From JBGZFC01 sp964631255 (lineage in GTDB: Bacteria; Bacteroidota; Bacteroidia; Bacteroidales; Dysgonomonadaceae), in assembly GCA_964631255.1 (NCBI GenBank), contig CAZVWS010000001.1, forward strand, positions 1 to 64,000: 64,000 nt of DNA, written 5' to 3'. Made by a program: the position numbers and the translations under genes. Positions 53,590 to 61,943 of this stretch are shown one piece after another (within the stretch, counting starts at the first letter, position 1; every line of letters starts with the position of its first letter). The notes beneath the pieces were generated by a model. It was not told where the DNA came from. It searched no databases and saw only the letters and a list, made by a program, of their open reading frames with translations.

Positions 53590-54720
53590 TCAAGTAAATA
53601 AACTCGCAGCTTTCGATAAAAAACTTCTTGGTTTTATTTTTATTTTCGGTTTGTTTTCTTCTATCTTGTCTAAATGGCAAAGCAGCAGTTCGCCCGACTC
53701 CTGGTCGCGTAAATGCAAAGCGTTGCCTTGGCAATATTTGTATGACTTACAATTGGCGCACTTTCCGGTTTTTGTCCAACTCTTATCGCGCATAATTTGG
53801 TATTTGTTGTTCCAAACTGTCCAAAAATCATCTGTATAAATATTCCCTTGTATATAGTCGCCACGCAATGTGGGGCAAGCTCCAATGTCGCCGTTTGCCA
53901 ACACCGAACCAATATTTATGCCGGCACGGCAAAAGAACGGCGTGTCGCGCACTTCCATTTCATATTTGCCCAAATAGCCTTCGCAACCGTAAGATATATC
54001 TATTTTATTTTCTTCGCGTACCTCTTTGATAAACTCCATCAGCTCCACAAATTGTTGGTCAGATAGTGTCAGTGACGGATTATTTTTGGCGCGTCCTTTT
54101 GGGAAAATGGTGAATAGTCGCCATTTTTTGACTTCCAAATCCAACAACAGACTTTTGAGTTGATGCAATTCGCCTATGTTTTTTTGATTGACGCAAGTAA
54201 CAACATCGAAGATGAGTCCCGCCGTACCGGTTGCTCTCGAAATGGCATTCAGTGCTCGCAACCACGAGCCTTTTTTACCGCGAAACCAATCGTGCGTCTC
54301 CTCATTGTATCCATCAAAACTGACAGATAAGGAACGCAGCCCCGATTGCATCAGCGAATCGAGTCGCTCTTGCGATAGCCCCCAACCATTGGTAACCAAT
54401 CCCCACGGAAAACCCATGTTGTACATAGCAATGCCACACGCTTCTAAATCGGTACGCACCAGTGGTTCTCCGCCCGACAAAACAACCATTACTTTTCGGG
54501 GATTGACATGGGCTGTGAGTTTCCCCAGCACCTGCAAGAAATCTTCTTTGGGCATATCGGCTACTGCAGAAACAGCACCACAATCGCTGCCACAATGAAG
54601 ACAATCGAAATTGCAACGCAACGTGCATTCCCAAAACAGATAGGTAAGTTCGTGCATCCGCGTTTGCAAACGAATATGTTTGCGGTATAAATGGAGTATG
54701 GATTTTTTGGAGAAATTCAT
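53590..54720 (-). CDS. Radical SAM/SPASM protein of the rSAM/lipoprotein system (TIGR04133-like)
   Basis: A 376-residue radical SAM enzyme. The cluster motif is CNFDCLHC (Cys 36, 40, 43), followed by VVLSGGEPLVRTDLE near 95-109. The C-terminal SPASM part has CRAGINIGSVLANGDIGACP near 265-284 and CANCKSYKYCQG near 322-333, expected to bind further [4Fe-4S] clusters. This arrangement, with a small lipoprotein gene directly upstream, is that of the Bacteroidetes rSAM/lipoprotein system (TIGR04133 with TIGR04134). The reaction and modified residue are unknown. The start at 54720 lies 16 bp after the lipoprotein stop. Confidence 0.8.
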   Translation of the reverse strand: MNFSKKSILHLYRKHIRLQTRMHELTYLFWECTLRCNFDCLHCGSDCGAVSAVADMPKEDFLQVLGKLTAHVNPRKVMVVLSGGEPLVRTDLEACGIAMYNMGFPWGLVTNGWGLSQERLDSLMQSGLRSLSVSFDGYNEETHDWFRGKKGSWLRALNAISRATGTAGLIFDVVTCVNQKNIGELHQLKSLLLDLEVKKWRLFTIFPKGRAKNNPSLTLSDQQFVELMEFIKEVREENKIDISYGCEGYLGKYEMEVRDTPFFCRAGINIGSVLANGDIGACPTLRGDYIQGNIYTDDFWTVWNNKYQIMRDKSWTKTGKCANCKSYKYCQGNALHLRDQESGELLLCHLDKIEENKPKIKIKPRSFLSKAASLFT

Positions 54721-54736
54721 CGTAACCGGCTCTATT

Positions 54737-54976
54737 TTATTCAACATCGCGAGTTGGTTGTACACCATACATCGCTATTACCTTGTCATCAAATTGTTTT
54801 CGCGGAACTGGGATGGTATCCGAAAAGTGCGACGAATTTTCTTCTCCTTTTATCGATTCTGCTTGTTTCGTCTCTTTTTGAATATAGTTTTTGCGAGAAC
54901 AACCAAACAGAGATAAAATTGCCAAAATGGTGGCAATTATCAATTTATCATAGTATAAAAGTAATCTTCTTTTCAT
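54737..54976 (-). CDS. Small lipoprotein partner of the radical SAM enzyme (TIGR04134-like, short)
   Basis: A 79-residue lipoprotein. N-terminus MKRRLLLYYDKLI and lipobox SLFGC (Cys at about 26), then a charged linker (about 27-62), and the C-terminus KVIAMYGVQPTRDVE. The AMYGV element near the end recalls the conserved Met-Tyr-Gly region of the putative lipoproteins that pair with TIGR04133 enzymes; those often continue with a further domain that is absent here. It is probably the substrate or membrane partner of the enzyme encoded 16 bp downstream. Very short genes like this are easily missed. Confidence 0.6.
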   Translation of the reverse strand: MKRRLLLYYDKLIIATILAILSLFGCSRKNYIQKETKQAESIKGEENSSHFSDTIPVPRKQFDDKVIAMYGVQPTRDVE

Positions 54977-55103
54977 ATATTTCTCTCCATTTTCTCAGAT
55001 AAAAACCCGGAAACCGCATCCCATTTTCATCACCTCTGCGAATCAGCGTTTCAGGATATTTCTCATTCACGCTCGTCGCTCTTACAGACACAACATATAC
55101 TAC
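54948..55103 (-). pseudogene. Coding-like remnant overlapping the lipoprotein start
   Basis: A 51-codon frame without a start at its head (the upstream stop is at 55104-55106). Its sequence has natural composition: YPETLIRRGDENGMRFPG and FYLRKWREIYEKK. It ends at 54948, so it overlaps the first codons of the lipoprotein by 29 bp, a layout typical of a coupled upstream gene. It looks like the tail of a gene whose beginning is lost. No family recognised. Confidence 0.35.
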
Positions 55104-55416
55104 TTAGACGGAAAAAGAGAACAAAAGCTGCACGTACGGATGTGAAATTTTCTAAAAATTGAATAAATATCTATTTTTACTTTATCCGGTAGGATAAAAA
55201 AAAGTTTTATTCCTATTCCGTTCATATTGTCTCTTCCTTGTAATCAAAAACGAATATTGTACTTATTTATTGCAAAAAACGGAAAGAGAAAATTACAATC
55301 ATATACAATTTGAGCTGATATTTAGTAAAAAATCACTATTTGTAGTGATTGACTCGAATTGCAGAATTATTTTCCTTTGCAAAATAATTTGAACCAACTT
55401 TTTTATAACACAATTT
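55104..55416. other. Spacer before the TonB receptor
   Basis: About 310 bp with no gene. It contains a perfect 8-bp inverted repeat at 55331-55350. Promoter-like tttcctttgc lies at 55371-55380, 36 bp before the receptor start. Confidence 0.4.
55331..55350. promoter_or_regulatory. Palindrome before the TonB receptor gene
   Basis: aatcacta (55331-55338) and tagtgatt (55343-55350) around tttg form a perfect dyad, 66 bp before the start and upstream of the likely -7 region. It may be an operator; the regulator is unknown. Confidence 0.4.
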
Positions 55417-57768
55417 ATGAAAAAAATATTTACTTTGTTGCTTTTGTTGGGCAGCTGTTTCAGCTTATTTTCTACACAAAAGCAAGTCTCGAAAAAAGAC
55501 AATTTGCAAGATTCATTAAAGGTTTATTACCTAAATGAAGTGGTAATAAGCTCGTCGGTAAAAGAGACCAACGAATTGAAAAACTTGCCCACGGCAGTTT
55601 CTGTATTATCGCCCAAACAATTATCTGACAGCCAGATAGAATCGTTGCCGGCAATGAGTGGTGTTATTCCAAACTTTTTTATCCCCTCATACGGCTCCAA
55701 GGTTTCCACCCCAATTTATATCCGGGGAATTGGTACCCGACTGGGTTCGCAAACCGTTAGTCTGTATGTGGACAATGTGCCGAGTTTTAACCCTTCGGGA
55801 TTCGATTTTGAATTTCAAGATATACAACGTATCGAGGTTTTGCGCGGTGCGCAAGGCACTTTATATGGAAGAAATGCCATTGGCGGAATTGTCAATATTT
55901 ATACGCTTTCGCCACTCTCCTACCAAGGCACATCACTGATATTGGGTGGTGGAAATCACGGACAAATGCAATTGAAAGCATCCAATTACAGCAAATTGGG
56001 CAACAATTTTGGCTTATCTACCGCGGCATATTACAAAAAGGAAGACGGTTATTTCATCAATAAGTACACAGGGAAACTAACCGACAACTCCGAAAATATG
56101 GGTGCAAGAGTGAAAATGGAATGGCAGATTTCGCCAAAATTCAAAGCAATGCTTTTCGGAAACTACGACTATATTTCGCAGGGAGCTTTCCCATACATGC
56201 ATGCCGACTCTTCGCAAGTCAATTTTAACGAACCATCGTCGTACAAACGCCACCTCGCAACAAGCGGATTGTCGCTACAATACAAAGCAAAAAGCTTTAG
56301 TTTTAACGCCACAACCGGTTATCAGTTTTTGAAAGACGATATGAAAATGGACCAAGATTACACGCCGTTATCTATTTTCTCCATTCGCCAAGAGCAGAAA
56401 CAGCACTCTGTCAGTCAAGAAATTACATTTAAATCGGAAAACAAATCGAGATACAGATGGGTAATTGGTGCATTTGGTTTTTACGACAACAGACATATCA
56501 ACACACCGGTAACCATAAAGAAAGATGGAACTCCTTTCATCTTGCACCGATTGGCAGCAATGCAAGAGCAGTTTCCCAATATGCCTGCCATCACCCTTCT
56601 AAACGAAGAGATAGAAATGCCGGGTTACTACAAAAAGCCGACTTACGGATTGGCACTGTTTCAACAATCGTCGATAAATGATTTGTTCGGTGTGAAAGGT
56701 CTCTCCACCACCTTTGGGTTAAGGCTTGATTATGAACATGCTCACATAGATTATAACACCGAAACGAAAGGCGTAGTTATGAAAGTGAAACCCAATTTAC
56801 CCCCACATTTGCCCCCGGTTTCTTTCGACATTCCTGCCGACACGGCATTGGTGGGTAAATTCAACAAAAATTTTGTAGAACTATTGCCAAAATTGGCTTT
56901 TAAATACCAGCCAACCGACCAAGCATTCATCTACCTATCGGCTTCAAAAGCATACAAAACGGGCGGATATAACGAACAAGCTTTCTCGCAAATTTTGCGC
57001 AACGCCATGCAAAAATCGTTGATGAGCAAAATACCCGAAGGAGTGATTCCGGACGGCACTATGCCCAACATGCAATCGGGCAGCGAACTCACATTGGAAG
57101 AACAATTGTATTACGCACCCGAAAAAAGCTGGACTTATGAGCTGGGAGGTCGTTGCGAAATGTTCGACCGCCGACTGTCTGCCACTTTTGCGCTGTTTTA
57201 CACGCATGTAAACAACATACAAATTATAAAACTATTGGAGCAAGGCACGGCAGGTCGTATCGTTACCAATGCCGGAAAATCGGAAAGCAAAGGTGCCGAA
57301 ATCAGTTTGCGATACAATCCTACTTCCAACTTCACTCTCTATGGCGAATATGGTTATGCCAATGCTACATTCAAAAAATATGAATCGGGGAACGTCGATT
57401 ACTCCGGAAAACACATACCTTTTGCTCCGCAACACACCCTAAGCTTGGGTGCAGGATACGTGCATCATTTCTCACGAGGTGCATTTTTGGATCGTCTGAA
57501 CCTAAATATGCAATATACGGGAGCCGGAAAAATATATTGGACGGAAGCAAACGATGTATATCAGTCGTTTTACGGACTTGTCAATGCAAGTATCGGTGTA
57601 GATAAAAGTGCATTTGGAGTTTCGTTTTGGGTAAAAAACATGCTCAACACCAAATACAACACGTTCTATATCAATGTATCTGATATGGCAGGCATTACCA
57701 ACCCGATTGTGCAAAGAGGTTACCCAATCCGATTTGGGGCAACGCTACGCTATACTTTCGACAGATAG
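55417..57768 (+). CDS. TonB-dependent receptor, siderophore/vitamin type
   Basis: A 783-residue outer-membrane receptor with a signal peptide (about 1-19), no CarboxypepD-like domain, a plug domain of the classical type (about 55-170; LPTAVSVLSPKQLSDSQIE, RGIGTRLGSQTVSLYVDN and IEVLRGAQGTLYGRNAIGG) and a barrel ending in FGATLRYTFDR. The plug with RGAQGTLYGRNAIGG is that of FecA/CirA-like transporters for iron or cobalamin complexes. The substrate cannot be fixed. A palindrome lies before it. Single gene. Confidence 0.88.
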   Translation: MKKIFTLLLLLGSCFSLFSTQKQVSKKDNLQDSLKVYYLNEVVISSSVKETNELKNLPTAVSVLSPKQLSDSQIESLPAMSGVIPNFFIPSYGSKVSTPIYIRGIGTRLGSQTVSLYVDNVPSFNPSGFDFEFQDIQRIEVLRGAQGTLYGRNAIGGIVNIYTLSPLSYQGTSLILGGGNHGQMQLKASNYSKLGNNFGLSTAAYYKKEDGYFINKYTGKLTDNSENMGARVKMEWQISPKFKAMLFGNYDYISQGAFPYMHADSSQVNFNEPSSYKRHLATSGLSLQYKAKSFSFNATTGYQFLKDDMKMDQDYTPLSIFSIRQEQKQHSVSQEITFKSENKSRYRWVIGAFGFYDNRHINTPVTIKKDGTPFILHRLAAMQEQFPNMPAITLLNEEIEMPGYYKKPTYGLALFQQSSINDLFGVKGLSTTFGLRLDYEHAHIDYNTETKGVVMKVKPNLPPHLPPVSFDIPADTALVGKFNKNFVELLPKLAFKYQPTDQAFIYLSASKAYKTGGYNEQAFSQILRNAMQKSLMSKIPEGVIPDGTMPNMQSGSELTLEEQLYYAPEKSWTYELGGRCEMFDRRLSATFALFYTHVNNIQIIKLLEQGTAGRIVTNAGKSESKGAEISLRYNPTSNFTLYGEYGYANATFKKYESGNVDYSGKHIPFAPQHTLSLGAGYVHHFSRGAFLDRLNLNMQYTGAGKIYWTEANDVYQSFYGLVNASIGVDKSAFGVSFWVKNMLNTKYNTFYINVSDMAGITNPIVQRGYPIRFGATLRYTFDR

Positions 57769-57784
57769 TTGTAAAATGGAACAA

Positions 57785-59206
57785 TCACAATTGGATTGTT
57801 CCACGCAAAATAAGATAAATGATAGTTGCCGCTCCAACAACGAGCGCCACGATAAAAGCCCACTCCCAAGGTTTGGGCTTTTCGTTTTTTTCGTGCTTGG
57901 CTTTCAGAAACAGAAATGCGCCGATGGCATAAAAAATGATGGAAAGATAAAGATATTTCAACCCGACAGTGTAAATCACGTAAGAGGCATACAAAGTGCC
58001 GAGAATGGCGATAATTTTTCCAAATATGTTTTCGTCTTTTTCGGAAAAAGATATTTTTACCGCGTAGAGCGACGACAACAAATAAGGTATCAAAACCAGT
58101 GTTGTGCCAACCGTGATAGCAGCCAAATACAAATCGTTGAGTGCGGAAAAAAGAATGGCAAATAGAAATATCTGGGTAAATATTTGCGTGAGCAGCAGGG
58201 CGTTAATCGGCGTGTCCTTTTTATTGATTTTAGCAAAATAACGCGGCAATACGCCATCTTTGGCGGCAGCATAAAGCGTTTCTACCGAAAGAAGCATCCA
58301 CGACAAACTGGCACCCAAAACAGAAATCATGATTCCAATCTGTACAATAGCCGCACCTGCCGCACCAATTCCGGTTTTCTGCAAAACCAAAGCAATGGGA
58401 GTTTCGGCTGTAGCCAATTCGGAAGCAGAAACGCTTGTCATGGCAATAAATGTAACCAACATATAGATTGCCAACACCGTAAGGATGGAGATAATGGTGG
58501 CTTTTCGCACCGTTTGTTGACTTTTTGCTCTTCCCGACAAAACAGACGATGCTTCAATCCCAACAAAACACCACAAAACAACCGCCATGGCATTTTTTAT
58601 TTGTAGCAATGGTGTGGTGGGTTCGCCCGTTGCAGCAATTGTATATTGCCAATCGGGCAGATGAAACAGTTCCATATCAACCAACGAAAAGCCAAGTAAG
58701 ACAACCAAAACAATGGGTACTAATTTTGCCAAGGTTACCACGAAATTCAAAATTGCGCCTTCCCGCACACCTTTCAGCAAGACAATATGCAGCGTCCACA
58801 GAATGGCAGAACCAATCAAAAAACCGGTCAGTGGCGACAGTGCGTATTTTGCACCCAGCAAGTCGTTCAATGTTTTGAAAAAAAGAGCCAGATAGCTGAT
58901 ATTTCCCAACCAGCCAATAGACCAATAACCCCAAGCCGAGTTGAACCCCATATAATCGCCAAAACCCTCTTTGGCATACGAAAAAACGCCACTTTTCAGG
59001 TGTGGTTTTTTATTGGATAAATACACAAAAACCAAAGCGAGAATCAATGCTCCCAATCCGCCCAAAAGCCAAGTGAGCAATGTCCCTTTGGGGTTGGCAA
59101 CGTGAATGAGGTCTTTGGGCGAATTGAAAATACCCGCACCAACCATCGAGCCGATTGAAACGAATACCAACAACCACAATCCCAACTTTTTATCCTGTCC
59201 ATTCAT
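57785..59206 (-). CDS. Amino acid antiporter, ArcD-type (basic amino acid)
   Basis: A 473-residue permease of the APC superfamily with about 12 membrane segments. The first helix reads LGLWLLVFVSIGSMVGAGIF (about residues 7-26), followed by YAKEGFGDYMGFNSAWGYW near 78-96. These resemble arginine/ornithine and basic amino acid/polyamine antiporters. Together with RocD and CtlX elsewhere in the window, an arginine/ornithine exchange is plausible but not proven. The start at ATG 59206 is preferred; a TTG at 59224 would overlap the upstream gene. Confidence 0.8.
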   Translation of the reverse strand: MNGQDKKLGLWLLVFVSIGSMVGAGIFNSPKDLIHVANPKGTLLTWLLGGLGALILALVFVYLSNKKPHLKSGVFSYAKEGFGDYMGFNSAWGYWSIGWLGNISYLALFFKTLNDLLGAKYALSPLTGFLIGSAILWTLHIVLLKGVREGAILNFVVTLAKLVPIVLVVLLGFSLVDMELFHLPDWQYTIAATGEPTTPLLQIKNAMAVVLWCFVGIEASSVLSGRAKSQQTVRKATIISILTVLAIYMLVTFIAMTSVSASELATAETPIALVLQKTGIGAAGAAIVQIGIMISVLGASLSWMLLSVETLYAAAKDGVLPRYFAKINKKDTPINALLLTQIFTQIFLFAILFSALNDLYLAAITVGTTLVLIPYLLSSLYAVKISFSEKDENIFGKIIAILGTLYASYVIYTVGLKYLYLSIIFYAIGAFLFLKAKHEKNEKPKPWEWAFIVALVVGAATIIYLILRGTIQL

Positions 59207-59211
59207 CTTTT

Positions 59212-59886
59212 TTAGAAAATCCAAAGTAAAAGTACCACAACAATCAATGAGGGGAGCATATTCATTACCCGAATATTTTTTATTTCCAGAATATTTATTC
59301 CCAATCCAATTAGCAAAATGCCGCCCACGCTTGTCAGTCCCAAAATGATATCATCGGTAAAAAACGATGCGGCGTACATGGCGATAATTGTTAGCGATGT
59401 CTGAAAAACAAACAACGGGATTGCCGACATGGCTACACCAATACCAAAGGCGGATGCCAACAAGATGGAGGAGAAAAAATCCATCAACGATTTGGTGAAA
59501 AGTAAATCGGGCGAACCACCCGTACCTTCTTGTATTGTGCCCACAATAGTCATAGAGCCAACACAAAACAGGAGAAAAGCGGTAATCAATCCTTCAGAAA
59601 ACCGTTCGCTGCCAATGCGAAATTTCTTTTTCAGGTAAGCGCTCATGCGTTCGGCACTCGACTCAATATTTACCCATTCTCCAATTAATGAACCGATTGC
59701 CAAGCTACTAACTACAATCAGAATCTCATTCATCTGCACCGCCATAGAGATACCGATGGCGAGCGTAAAAAGCCCAACAGCCTGAAAATAGATGGTAGTA
59801 ACGCGCTGTGGCATCCGTTTTTTCAACAAAAGCCCGATAACGCCGCCGCCCAAAACCGCGGCGGTATTCACAATTGTTCCAATCAT
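59212..59886 (-). CDS. DUF554 family membrane protein
   Basis: A 224-residue membrane protein of the DUF554 (YdfK/YqgA) family: GTIVNTAAVLGGGVIGLLL at the start, then about 6 membrane helices. It has GSLIGEWVNIESSAERMSAY near 65-84 and CVGSMTIVGTIQEGTGG near 108-124. Function unknown. It is read just before the antiporter gene (5-bp gap), so they form an operon. A caaaagta motif at 59936-59943 (TACTTTTG on minus) is a candidate -7 box. Confidence 0.85.
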   Translation of the reverse strand: MIGTIVNTAAVLGGGVIGLLLKKRMPQRVTTIYFQAVGLFTLAIGISMAVQMNEILIVVSSLAIGSLIGEWVNIESSAERMSAYLKKKFRIGSERFSEGLITAFLLFCVGSMTIVGTIQEGTGGSPDLLFTKSLMDFFSSILLASAFGIGVAMSAIPLFVFQTSLTIIAMYAASFFTDDIILGLTSVGGILLIGLGINILEIKNIRVMNMLPSLIVVVLLLWIF

Positions 59887-59995
59887 ATTCTTATTTTTGA
59901 GATAATAGGCTGTAGCAAAAATGGGCTACAATCTGCAAAAGTATCAAAATTTTAGAACAATGGGGTTTTAAGGGCGGATTAATTCAGGTTTTTTG

Positions 59996-60003
59996 TACCT
60001 TTG
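59996..60003 (+). promoter_or_regulatory. Possible -7 box of the DUF4494-yggS operon
   Basis: TACCTTTG matches TAnnTTTG, 32 bp before the start at 60036. No clear -33 element. Confidence 0.4.
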
Positions 60004-60035
60004 TTTTTCAAAATAATTAAAAATACAAACATTTT

Positions 60036-60482
60036 ATGTACAATTGGTTCGAATGCAAAGTACGTTACGACAAAACCCTTGACACGGGAATGATAAAATC
60101 CGTAACCGAGCCTTATCTGGTAGATGCACTGTCGTTTACCGAAGCAGAGGCGCGTATTATCAAAGAGATGACTCCATTTATTTCGGGAGAATTTTCGGTA
60201 TCAGACATCAAACGAGTAAAATTTGCCGATTCTTTTTTCAACGAAACGGGCGACAAATACTACAAGGTAAAATTATATTTCATCACCCTCGACGAAAAAA
60301 GTGGTTCCGAGAAAAAAACTGCCGTCAATATGCTTGTGCAAGCCGAAGAACTGAAAGAGGCGGTGGAAACAGTAGAAACGGAAATGAAAAAAACAATGAT
60401 TGACTACACCATGGCTGCCGTTACCGAAACCGCGATTATGGATGTTTACAGATATTCTTCAACCGAAACAGAGCAACAATAG
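60036..60482 (+). CDS. DUF4494 family protein
   Basis: A 148-residue cytoplasmic protein of the DUF4494 family, restricted to Bacteroidetes. It starts with NWFECKVRYDKTLDTGM and has VTEPYLVDALSFTEAEARI near residues 24-42. Function unknown. The yggS gene follows at 8 bp, suggesting co-transcription and perhaps a related role in PLP or amino acid homeostasis (inference). Confidence 0.85.
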   Translation: MYNWFECKVRYDKTLDTGMIKSVTEPYLVDALSFTEAEARIIKEMTPFISGEFSVSDIKRVKFADSFFNETGDKYYKVKLYFITLDEKSGSEKKTAVNMLVQAEELKEAVETVETEMKKTMIDYTMAAVTETAIMDVYRYSSTETEQQ

Positions 60483-60490
60483 CAAAAAAA

Positions 60491-61153
60491 ATGAGCGTAA
60501 AACAGAATTTGGATGAACTCAGAAAATCGGTACCCGAAAGGGTAAAAATAGTTGCCGTTTCCAAGTTTCATCCTTCGGAAATGATACGTGAAGCATATGC
60601 CGACGGACAACACGTTTTTGGAGAAAGTAGGGTGCAGGAGCTCACGCAAAAATTTGAGGAACTACCGCAAGATATCGAATGGCATTTTATTGGTGGGTTG
60701 CAACGAAATAAAGTGAAATTTATCGCGCCTTTCGTGAACCTCATCCACAGCATGGACAGCGAACGACTGATGTTAGAAATAGAGAAACAAGGTGCTGCCA
60801 ACAATCGCCAAATTGCGTGTTTGCTGCAAATACATATCGCCGAAGAAGATACCAAATCGGGTTTCTCCATGGAAGAATGCCGCCAATTTCTTGCTGCCGG
60901 CAAATGGCGTGACTGCTCGCACGTGCAACTTGCCGGCGTAATGGGTATGGCTACTTTTACCGAAGATATGAATCAGGTACGGAAAGAGTTTCGTCAATTG
61001 AAATCGTTTTTTGACGAAATCAAGTCCGATTATTTTTCGGGGGACGACCGGTTCAAAGAGATTTCGATGGGCATGTCGGGCGATTACCCCATCGCCATAG
61101 AAGAAGGAAGCACCATCATTAGGGTAGGTTCACTTATTTTTGGCGAGAGATAA
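60491..61153 (+). CDS. PLP homeostasis protein YggS/PLPBP
   Basis: A 220-residue PLP-binding protein that keeps free pyridoxal phosphate in balance. It starts the barrel with IVAVSKFHPSEMIREA (about residues 19-34), in which the lysine binds PLP, and has HVFGESRVQELTQKF near 39-53, WHFIGGLQRNKVKFI near 62-76 and MGMSGDYPIAIEEGSTIIR near 194-212. Middle gene of a close run with DUF4494 before and a HAD phosphatase 16 bp after. Confidence 0.92.
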   Translation: MSVKQNLDELRKSVPERVKIVAVSKFHPSEMIREAYADGQHVFGESRVQELTQKFEELPQDIEWHFIGGLQRNKVKFIAPFVNLIHSMDSERLMLEIEKQGAANNRQIACLLQIHIAEEDTKSGFSMEECRQFLAAGKWRDCSHVQLAGVMGMATFTEDMNQVRKEFRQLKSFFDEIKSDYFSGDDRFKEISMGMSGDYPIAIEEGSTIIRVGSLIFGER

Positions 61154-61169
61154 ATTCAATTGACAAAAA

Positions 61170-61907
61170 ATGGAGAAATCGTTTCAACAATATCTTCACA
61201 AACACGGATTGACACAATTCGACCTGCAAGCCGTACTTTTTGATATGGACGGTGTGTTGTACAATTCTATGCCGGCGCACGAAAAATCGTGGCAACAAGT
61301 AGCATCCGATTGGGGTTTGCAATCCGAACCAAATGAGTTTTTTCTGCATGAGGGCAGAACCGGAAAATCTACCATCAACCTGCTTTTCAACAGAACTTTT
61401 CATCGCGATGCAACAGACGAGGAAGTTTTGCAGATTTACGAAAAAAAAACGGAATATTTTTCGCAATACAACAACAACCAAACCATAGAAGGAGCAACAG
61501 AGTTGCTCAATCTGGTTCGTTCACAGGGATTGAAACCTGTTTTGGTAACCGGTTCGGGTCAAAAAAAGTTGTCAGAAAGGCTTAACAAAACATTCCCCAA
61601 CATTTTCACGCCGGCAACCATGGTTACGGCTTTCGATGTGAAATATGGCAAACCGCACCCCGAACCTTTTTTAATGGGACTCAAAAAAGGGGGTAATCTG
61701 TCGCCAAACCAGGCTCTGGTAATAGAAAACGCACCCATGGGTGTGGAAGCGGCTCACCAAGCGGGCATTTTTACCATTGCCGTAAATACAGGTCCATTAT
61801 CTGACAAAATATTGCTGAATGCGGGTGCAGACTTGGTTTTTCCATCCATGCGCGCGCTGCTCGATAAGTGGAACGATATACTTAACATCGTGGGAAAACA
61901 ATTGTGA
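61170..61907 (+). CDS. HAD-family phosphatase (beta-phosphoglucomutase-like)
   Basis: A 245-residue HAD hydrolase. Motif I is LFDMDGVLYNSMPAHEKSW (about residues 23-41), motif II VTGSG near 123, motif III K in KYGKPHPEPFLMGL near 152-165, motif IV ENAPMGVEAAHQAG near 181-194. The cap domain (about 35-100) is of the beta-phosphoglucomutase type. The substrate is not fixed by sequence. The gene follows yggS by 16 bp and precedes nadE by 36 bp. Confidence 0.85.
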   Translation: MEKSFQQYLHKHGLTQFDLQAVLFDMDGVLYNSMPAHEKSWQQVASDWGLQSEPNEFFLHEGRTGKSTINLLFNRTFHRDATDEEVLQIYEKKTEYFSQYNNNQTIEGATELLNLVRSQGLKPVLVTGSGQKKLSERLNKTFPNIFTPATMVTAFDVKYGKPHPEPFLMGLKKGGNLSPNQALVIENAPMGVEAAHQAGIFTIAVNTGPLSDKILLNAGADLVFPSMRALLDKWNDILNIVGKQL

Positions 61908-61943
61908 GGTTTTTCTGCAAATCACTCTTAAAAAAACAGACCA

